NCBI GenBank assembly: GCA_023229175.1
Contig: JALNZV010000011.1
Span: 8,742 to 72,741 of the forward strand
Length of the DNA: 64,000 nt
DNA from: Tissierellaceae bacterium
Lineage (GTDB): Bacteria; Bacillota; Clostridia; Tissierellales; Tissierellaceae
Reading direction: 5' to 3'
Position 1 is the stretch's first letter; each line of letters begins with the position of its first letter. The notes beneath the pieces were generated by a model. The model ran no database searches and was not told the origin of the DNA. It was given only the letters and a program-made list of their open reading frames with translations. The translations under genes and the position numbers were made by a program. Shown here piece by piece: positions 43,167 to 50,700 of this stretch.

Positions 43167-44915
43167 TTAATTGTTTATTTTTTCTTCTAATAACTGTTTT
43201 TCAAAAAGATCTCTATAAGGCCCATCTTGCGATAATAAGTATTTATGGGTACCTCTTTCAACGATTTTCCCGTCTTCTAAAAATATAATTTCATTGCAGT
43301 CCTTAATTGTGGAAATTCTATGGCTGATTATGATTGTCGTACAATAGGAAAAGATGCTCTTTAAATTTGAAAGTATTTTTTCCTCAGTTTCTGTATCTAC
43401 ACTGGAGAGACTGTCGTCTAAAATCAAAACAGGAGGCTCCTTGATAATGGCCCTTGCTATAGATGTCCTCTGCTTTTGTCCGCCAGAGAGAGTTACACCC
43501 CGCTCGCCCAGTACTGTGTCAAACTTATTGGGAAAATCCACGATATTTTCATATACTTCTGCTACTTTTGAAGCATGATGTATTTTCTCCATTTGAATGG
43601 ATTCGTCAAATGCAAAGCTTATGTTGTCCTCAATAGATGTTGAAAAAAGAAAATTATCCTGAGGCACATAGCCGATGTTTTCTCTTAAAGTCTTTAAATC
43701 TAGATTGCCAATGGGATAATCATCTAAAAGGATTTGCCCCTTATCAATGTCAAATAGTCTCAACAATAAGTTGACAATGGTAGTTTTACCGCTGCCAGTT
43801 TTTCCAATTATGGCTAGGGATTTTCCAGGGTCTATGGTAAAATTAATATCCTTAAGTGCATAATAATTGCTTCCTGGATATTTGTAACTTACATCACTAA
43901 ATTGAACCTTGCCTTTTATTTGATCTAAATGAATTGCCTCCTCCAAACTAAAGATTTCAGGTTTTTCTTCTAAGATTAGATTTATTCTTTCCATAGAAGC
44001 TGCTCCTCTTTGCAAAAGATTTATTACCCAACCCAGAGCCATCATTGGCCAGATAAGCAAACCAAGATAGAAGTTAAAAGCGATAAAGTCACCTAAATTA
44101 ATTTTGTTTAAAATTACTTCTTTCCCACCAAAGAATATAATCAATAGGAAACTGATGGAGGAAATGAACTGTATAAAAGGATGGAAAGTACCTGAAACCA
44201 ATACTAGGCTTATATTTTTATTTAAGTTGTCTTCATTTACTTTAGTAAAATGATCCAATACTAAATTTTCTTGGACAAAGGATTTTATTACCCTGATTCC
44301 AGAAAAACTTTCCTGTGTTGTATAGGTTAAATCTGAAAATGCCTCTTGGACAACTCTAAACCTTTTATGTATTACCTTGCCAAATCTGCTGACCACTATA
44401 ATAATAAACGGTAAGGTAAACAAGGCTATGGCAGTAAGTCTTAAATTTGTAGTACGAATCATCATAATAATAGATAAAACTATTAAAAATAAAGAGTCAA
44501 CTATCATAACAGTACCTTGACCTATGGCCATACGGACAGCGTTTACATCGTTAGTTGCATGGGCCATCAAATCTCCAGTTTTATGGGTATTGTAATAGCC
44601 TTGAGAAAGTGTTAGAAGGTGATTGTAAATCTTTTTCCTAATATAATACTCCAATTCACGGGATGTACCTAAAATATAAATTCTCCAAAAATATCTGCCT
44701 ACGCCTATTATTAATCCAGTAGCGACGATTAACAGCACGTATTTGATTATATTTGCTTTAATTAATATACCTTTCTCAAAATCATTGGTCAGAGATCTAT
44801 ATATTTGGGGTACCAATAGTTGTATGGAATCAATGGATAGAAGCCACAGAATGCCAAATATATAATTCCATTTATGTTTTTTGAAAAAGTCCTTTAAGGG
44901 TATAAAAGCTGTCAT
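43167..44915 (-). CDS. bmrC: ABC exporter half with degenerate catalytic site (BmrC-like)
   Basis: 582 residues with six membrane helices and an ATPase. Walker A IGKTGSGKTT and signature LSGGQKQR are intact, but the Walker B catalytic Glu is replaced by Asp (VLILDDSLSSVD). This is the same change as in BmrC, where the Asp leaves one of two ATP sites inactive. The gene is directly upstream of bmrD, as in Bacillus. ATG at 44915 follows GAGGTGAAGG. Intact signature here pairs with BmrD's Walker site to form the active site. Confidence 0.88.
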   Translation of the reverse strand: MTAFIPLKDFFKKHKWNYIFGILWLLSIDSIQLLVPQIYRSLTNDFEKGILIKANIIKYVLLIVATGLIIGVGRYFWRIYILGTSRELEYYIRKKIYNHLLTLSQGYYNTHKTGDLMAHATNDVNAVRMAIGQGTVMIVDSLFLIVLSIIMMIRTTNLRLTAIALFTLPFIIIVVSRFGKVIHKRFRVVQEAFSDLTYTTQESFSGIRVIKSFVQENLVLDHFTKVNEDNLNKNISLVLVSGTFHPFIQFISSISFLLIIFFGGKEVILNKINLGDFIAFNFYLGLLIWPMMALGWVINLLQRGAASMERINLILEEKPEIFSLEEAIHLDQIKGKVQFSDVSYKYPGSNYYALKDINFTIDPGKSLAIIGKTGSGKTTIVNLLLRLFDIDKGQILLDDYPIGNLDLKTLRENIGYVPQDNFLFSTSIEDNISFAFDESIQMEKIHHASKVAEVYENIVDFPNKFDTVLGERGVTLSGGQKQRTSIARAIIKEPPVLILDDSLSSVDTETEEKILSNLKSIFSYCTTIIISHRISTIKDCNEIIFLEDGKIVERGTHKYLLSQDGPYRDLFEKQLLEEKINN

Positions 44916-45010
44916 AATTACCTTCACCTCATTATTGTAAATATTTCGATGCTCAAAACATTATCTCTCATAATCATTATAATTGAAATTGAAATAAATT
45001 AAAGTCTAAA

Positions 45011-45038
45011 TTGAAATATTTAAATTAGATAGTATAAA
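45011..45038 (+). promoter_or_regulatory. Possible promoter for the small 45094 gene
   Basis: TTGAAA (45011-45016) and TATAAA (45033-45038), 16-base spacer. The motif ATTGAAAT occurs three times between 44982 and 45017 in the divergent region and might be an operator. Confidence 0.35.
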
Positions 45039-45093
45039 TATTATAAAATGAGGGAGAATTACATATATAATATACAGATTTGGAGGTAAAGTA

Positions 45094-45279
45094 ATGGATT
45101 TAACAACAAAAGAAATTGTAACGAAAATGAAATTGGATGCAGAGGAAATGGTAAGAGATTATGAGGTTCACTCAAAGAAAGTAAATGACAGCGAAGTAGC
45201 AGATTTATTTAAAACATTTGCTGAGGAAAGTGGGTATCAGGCAGCACGGCTAAATAAAATACTAGAGGAAAAGTTTTAG
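45094..45279 (+). CDS. Small helical protein of unknown function
   Basis: 61 residues, entirely helical and charged, with DAEEMVRDYEVHSKK and FAEESGYQAARLNKIL in sequence order. The pattern of Glu and His on amphipathic helices recalls half a ferritin-like bundle, but no full iron-site motif is present. ATG behind a TTTGGAGG site is clear. It is divergent from bmrC. Confidence 0.5.
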   Translation: MDLTTKEIVTKMKLDAEEMVRDYEVHSKKVNDSEVADLFKTFAEESGYQAARLNKILEEKF

Positions 45280-45350
45280 AACCATATATTTGATTACAAA
45301 ATTGCTTTTAGGGTAATATAAATTATACAAGACTTCAAAAGAGGGGAGAG

Positions 45351-45749
45351 ATGATTGTGATAAATAAGTATTTTGAAGACAAAAAGAAAAAAGCAAAGAA
45401 AGAAAAGCAGATGGAAACTGCAAAAAATGTAGCTGTAGGAACCGCCGTCGGGACTGCCATTGGTGCCGTTACTGGGATTTTATTTGCTCCAAAATCCGGC
45501 AAGGAAACTAGGGAGGACATAGCAAATAAAACTAAAGAGGTAACAGAAGATATTAAAGAAACTGTCACTGATCAAATGGAGGCAGCAAAGGAATTACAAC
45601 AGAAAGTAAAAACAGAAATAAAGCAGGTGTATACGAATATAAAAGATAAGAAAGACGATTTGGAGGAAATTGTAGAAGAAGCTATTGAAGATACTATGGA
45701 AGAAATTGCCGAAGAGGTAACAGAATCGGAGGATGATGCTTCCTTATAA
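45351..45749 (+). CDS. YtxH-domain (gas-vesicle-like) stress protein
   Basis: 132 residues. A glycine- and alanine-rich short membrane/helix segment (~25-50, VGTAVGTAIGAVTGILFAP) leads into a long acidic coiled coil (~55-130), the YtxH arrangement. It is a general-stress type protein of the envelope. GAGGGGAG site before ATG; GTG at 45357 is an alternative start. It is 12 bases upstream of a DUF948-like gene, a conserved pairing. Confidence 0.8.
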   Translation: MIVINKYFEDKKKKAKKEKQMETAKNVAVGTAVGTAIGAVTGILFAPKSGKETREDIANKTKEVTEDIKETVTDQMEAAKELQQKVKTEIKQVYTNIKDKKDDLEEIVEEAIEDTMEEIAEEVTESEDDASL

Positions 45750-45761
45750 GGGGGGATAATT

Positions 45762-46235
45762 ATGGGCACAGCTCTTACAATACAAGATTTATTTAAATTA
45801 ATTTTATTTTTATTAGGTATTGGAGCTCTGACATATTTGATAATTGTTTTTAAAAATATTAACAAACTATTAAATACTGTAAATTCTACTTTTGAGGCTA
45901 ATGAAAAGAATATCAACGCCATGGCTAATCAACTACCGGAAATAAGTCAAAATATCAATGCCATTACTAAAACTACCAATACAGCGTTAAACGATTTAGC
46001 ACCTGAAATCACTGAGCTAGTACATAATGTCAATGATATTTCGAACCATGTAGGCTCAATTACCGACTCCGTAGATGATGCCACCCACAAAGTTGTAGAG
46101 ACTTTAGATATAGTAACTGATAGCGTATCTGAAACAGCATTTGCATTCCAACACAATGTTAAGAGTGTTGACAACTACATAAAACTAGTAGTTGAAATCG
46201 TGGAGACCGTTAAAAATTATATTAAAAAAAGATAA
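45762..46235 (+). CDS. DUF948-like membrane protein
   Basis: 157 residues with one N-terminal membrane helix (~8-28, ILFLLGIGALTYLIIVF) and a long coiled-coil-like tail with heptads of Ile/Leu/Val (~35-145). It matches the DUF948 shape found next to YtxH genes in Firmicutes. Function unknown. A terminator starts at its stop codon. Confidence 0.7.
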   Translation: MGTALTIQDLFKLILFLLGIGALTYLIIVFKNINKLLNTVNSTFEANEKNINAMANQLPEISQNINAITKTTNTALNDLAPEITELVHNVNDISNHVGSITDSVDDATHKVVETLDIVTDSVSETAFAFQHNVKSVDNYIKLVVEIVETVKNYIKKR

Positions 46236-46259
46236 GAACCCTTAAATCGGGGTTCTTTT
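46234..46259 (+). terminator. Intrinsic terminator after the DUF948 gene
   Basis: AAGAACCC (46234-46241) pairs with GGGTTCTT (46250-46257) over a TTAAATCG loop and is followed by TTC. Confidence 0.85.
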
Positions 46260-46321
46260 CAATATTCTTTTCAATTTTATATAAATTATGTGAAAGCTCT
46301 TTTATATTGGTCTGTTTATTT

Positions 46322-46329
46322 GCTATAAT
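46322..46329 (+). promoter_or_regulatory. Extended -10 for the lipid kinase gene
   Basis: TGC followed by TATAAT (46324-46329) makes an extended -10; the -35 is weak. It lies about 58 bases before the start codon. Confidence 0.5.
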
Positions 46330-46386
46330 AGAATATGGTATTATAATTCACACATAGCTTTAAAATACTTTTAAAAGGTGAGTCAT

Positions 46387-47271
46387 TTGAAAAAAGTAAA
46401 AATTATCTTTAATCCATCATCGGGCAGACAGACTATGGAGAGACGAATTGACAGATTATGTAAGCTGCTGCTAGATGATGGATATACCGTAAATAAATTT
46501 ATTACAAAGGCAAAAAATGATGCTTTAAATGAAACCGTTAAATCCTGCAATGAAGGTTGGGACATTTTAATTGTAAGCGGTGGCGATGGTACTGTAAACG
46601 AAGTGGCAAAGGGAATAATATCGTGTAAAAGAAAAATTCCTGTAGCCATATTACCTTCAGGGACCGTAAACGATTTTGCCAATTACTTAAATATCCCCAA
46701 AAATATAAATGAATTTTACAAGTTAATAAAGCGCGAAAATATAATAAATGTTGATTTAGGCAAAGTAAACGAAGAGTATTTTGTAAATGTAGCTGCAGGG
46801 GGGCTGTTGTCAAAAGTGGGATATTTGGTGCCGACGGAGACAAAAATGGTCTTAGGGAGAATGGCATATTATATTGAGGGCCTAAGAGAACTAGCGATGC
46901 AGATTATAGATCCCATAAAAGTAACGATAACTTCCGACGATTACAACAATGAGGAAGAAATTTTACTATTTTTAGTTTCTAATAGTTCTTCAATTGGGGG
47001 ATTTAAAAAGATTGCACCAAATGCCGATATTTTGGATGGACTCCTAGATGTTATAATCATAAGAAAAACCGATGTACAAAATCTAGCCAGTATTTTCTTC
47101 AATATCTTTAGGGGGGAACATGTCAATCATCCTGATGTTAAATATTTCAAAACGGCTAATTTAAAGATTGAATCAGATGAAAAGCTGGAAATTGATGTGG
47201 ATGGAGAATATGGAGGCCTATTACCTGCAAATTTTGAAGTTATACCTAGGGTCTTTAAAATAATGGTTTAA
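46387..47271 (+). CDS. Diacylglycerol/lipid kinase (DagK_cat family, YegS-like)
   Basis: About 294 residues. Phosphorylates diacylglycerol or a related lipid. The nucleotide-binding motif is VSGGDGTVNEVAKG (glycine-rich, ~59-72), preceded by IIFNPSSGR and followed by ILPSGTVNDFA. TTG at 46387 follows AAAAGGTG; a GTG overlapping that site was not chosen. The lipid substrate is inferred from the family. Confidence 0.88.
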   Translation: MKKVKIIFNPSSGRQTMERRIDRLCKLLLDDGYTVNKFITKAKNDALNETVKSCNEGWDILIVSGGDGTVNEVAKGIISCKRKIPVAILPSGTVNDFANYLNIPKNINEFYKLIKRENIINVDLGKVNEEYFVNVAAGGLLSKVGYLVPTETKMVLGRMAYYIEGLRELAMQIIDPIKVTITSDDYNNEEEILLFLVSNSSSIGGFKKIAPNADILDGLLDVIIIRKTDVQNLASIFFNIFRGEHVNHPDVKYFKTANLKIESDEKLEIDVDGEYGGLLPANFEVIPRVFKIMV

Positions 47272-47305
47272 GTATATGAAAATTTTTATGAAAGGAATGT
47301 TTACA

Positions 47306-47758
47306 ATGAAGGAGATGGAAGAAAGAGATAATGTGGCTAGTATTGAAAAATATTTGAGAAAAACTGACTATATAATTAGAAAAAAAGGGCGGGAAATTCT
47401 TTCTGATTTTGGCATTACAGTTCCTCAATTTACTGCATTGCAAATATTAATCAATCATGAAAACATGACTATAGGTGAATTGAGCCAAGATATGGCATTG
47501 GCATTTAGCACCATTACTGATTTAATTGATAGAATGGAAAAATCAGAACTGGTCGTCAGAAAAAAAGACGAAAAAGATAAAAGGGTGGTAAGGGTTGAGG
47601 TACTGCCAAAAGGTTTTGATATTTTGGAAAAAGTATTAGATAAACGTATTGATTTTCTATTTCATAAACTTATTAATTTTAGCGATGAGGACAAATATAA
47701 TTTACATATTGGAATAAAATCCATATATGAAGCAATGAAGGCTGACTCAGAAGAGTAA
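47306..47758 (+). CDS. MarR-family transcription regulator
   Basis: Winged-helix DNA-binding protein of about 150 residues, typically a dimer that represses its own operon. The DNA-recognition region is LSQDMALAFSTITDLIDRMEKSELV and the wing follows (RKKDEKDKRVVRVEVLP). A start at 47306 fits an AAAGGA site; an ATG 30 bases upstream has none. The giant signalling gene follows after 17 bases, so the regulator may control it. Confidence 0.88.
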   Translation: MKEMEERDNVASIEKYLRKTDYIIRKKGREILSDFGITVPQFTALQILINHENMTIGELSQDMALAFSTITDLIDRMEKSELVVRKKDEKDKRVVRVEVLPKGFDILEKVLDKRIDFLFHKLINFSDEDKYNLHIGIKSIYEAMKADSEE

Positions 47759-47775
47759 TTAAAAGAGGGGATACT

Positions 47776-50700
47776 ATGAGAATCATAGATAATAGATATA
47801 AAATAGAAGATACTATAGATTACAAGGTATACTCTGAATCCTACAGAGTATTGGACTTATGGGGAAACGAGAAATCTAAGTTCTTAAAGTTTTATAACTA
47901 TGATATTCAAAAGGATTTAATTCACTATTTGATAGAGAACTTTATTCAATTAAATAATATAAACAACCATAAGATATTGGCAAACGAAAGCTTTAATTTA
48001 GTAAAATCCATAGATGCAAAGCGAATTAATATGAAATTATACTATTCAATATCTGAATATACCAGTGCACCTAGATTAAATGATATAGAACAGGATTTAA
48101 CATTAAATGAAAAGCTTCATATCATATCTGATATTTGCTTAGCCATGGATTTTTTACATTTTAGGGGAATAACATATGGACTTTTAAATCCATCAGACAT
48201 ATTTGTAGATGAGAATAGAAAAATTAAATTACTCGATATAGCCAACATGATAGAAAAAAGGATGGAATCGTATTACGATGAATTCACAAGATATTTTATT
48301 TCTCCAGAAATTTTAGTGAACAAAAATGAGAACCATAAGAAGGTAGATTACTATTCCATTGGACTAGTGATTAAATATTTATTATTAGATAACTTTCTGG
48401 AGGATGATGTCAATTTATTTAAATATAAGGACAATTCAATATTAGATAATAGTCAAAAAAGTTTTTTGAACAGCGTTATTTTAGGGCTTAGTAAGAGAAA
48501 CTTTGCAGAGCGAGAGGCCAATTTGATAAATATAGTAAATGAAATAATTGACCGATTTAGTTTGGATTACTCCTATAATCTAATAGAGAATAGGGACATT
48601 TTGCTATTTAAAAACAAGATTGTAGGCAGGGGAAAAGAGATAAATGAAATACTGGAAATTGATGAAAGTGCAGCAGGGGAAAATACTGACATCAAAGGGT
48701 TAGTTATTAGCTCAGATTTTGGCATGGGTAAAACCAGGTTTTTAAAGGAGATTAGCCATAGATTAAGGATGAAAGGCAGGGCTGTATACAGCATAGGGAT
48801 TGCCAAAAATCAAAAAAATGATTTGTTGGATATTTCAAATATACTAAAACAAGCATTGAAAGACACTCCTACTGATTTAATTGAAAAGTATAGAAACGAA
48901 CTATCCAGAATACTTCCTGAAATGAAACTTTCTATAAATGAGGATATGAAAACTGATTTAAATCAGAAATCGGAAAAATTTAGGCTTTATAATAGAATTG
49001 CCAATTATTTTACTGAACTTTCAAAAACCGAAATCATATACATAGTAATCGACGATATTCAAAATGCAAATCCAAATTTATTAACTGTCATAGATTATCT
49101 ATTTAAAAATGTAAAGGGAAACAATCTATTTTTTATATTTTCTTATGACAAATCCGATAAAAACAACTATTTAGTTAAAAATCAAATGGATATTTGGACA
49201 AGTATTCATTTAATCAAGCATATAGAACTATTAAAATTGGATTTAGAGGAGATAGGGCAGATGATACAAAATATTTTAGGTATCTCCTATGTGCCTCAAA
49301 ATTTATCTTCTGTTTTATTTAGAGAAAGTGAAGGGAATCCTAGGTATATTGAATATATAATAAAGCACCTGTATGGAGATGGTGAATTGTTTATGGGGAC
49401 TTCTGGAAAGTGGCTGCTGAAGGCTGATAGCTACTCAGACATACGTTTTCCCACCAATATAGATGACGCCTTTGAAAAACAGCTTAGCATAATAAAAAAC
49501 AACTACTCGGAAATATTTAAAATTATATCTATTTTCGATGGAATACTATATAAAAAGATATTATTAGATATGACAGGTGCACCCCCTGAAAAAATTGAAA
49601 GGGAGCTTAATGAACTGATTATACTTGGCCTTATAGACGAGAAGTTAGCGGATTTTGGTTATAGCTACAGTATAAATAGTAACGAGATTAAAAAAGCAAT
49701 ATACAGTGAAATACCAAATGAAGAAAGAATAGTACTCCATAAGAAAGCAGCAGAAGTTATAGGCAAAATGAATACTAGAAACATGGATTTAGTCTTTGAA
49801 GAATACTTATTTCACCTAATAAAATCTAATCAGACCGATGAGGCTCTAGAGATTATATTCGGAAAATTAAAGCAAGTGGACAACAAATACAGCACCCATG
49901 CAAAATTTTTATGGGAACGAGCTTATGGCATCGAAAAAACAGTGACTTCCCTTACAAAACTAAATATCTTATACAACTTAATTTCTATAAACTCCTTAAA
50001 AGGTGAAACAGAAATAGGAAATGCACTACTGCAAGAATACCAGAGAGATTCCATGACGTTAAAAGATTACAACCATATAATTAAAAGCAAAAGTTTTTTA
50101 ATTGATATATATCATAGAAAAGTGCAAATAGATAAGGAAATAAATGAAATCAATGAAATCGAACAAATTGCAAAAGAAAAAAATATTTTAGAAGGTGAAA
50201 TAGTTGCCCTAATCTCAAGGGCTAGGCTAAATATTGACAGCGGAAAACTGGATATAGCAGAAGAACAATTGAAAAAGGCAAAAAAGGTTTCCCTAAACTC
50301 TCACATTAAAACCCACTTAGGCACTATTTATAATAGGCTTGGGATTATTGAATTTTTAAATGGAAACATGGAAGAATCTGTAAAGTGCTACGGAAAGAGC
50401 ATTAGATACTTCACTGAAAGCGGTAATATTGCAGATGCCACTAGACCAATTAACAATCTTGGGAACATTTATTCAGGTCACTATGACGATTTAAAAAAAG
50501 GTATGGAATATTACGAAAAAGGCCTTGACATTGCATCAAAATTTGGAGTACAAGATGCAGAAATCGTTTTCTTGAATAATATTTCAGAGATATACTTTGA
50601 AAATCATCAATATAAGGAATCAATTGAATACATTGAAAAGGTTAAAAAAGGTGCACATGAGCTGCAGGATATCAGCATGATTTTTTTAGCTAATGTCAAT

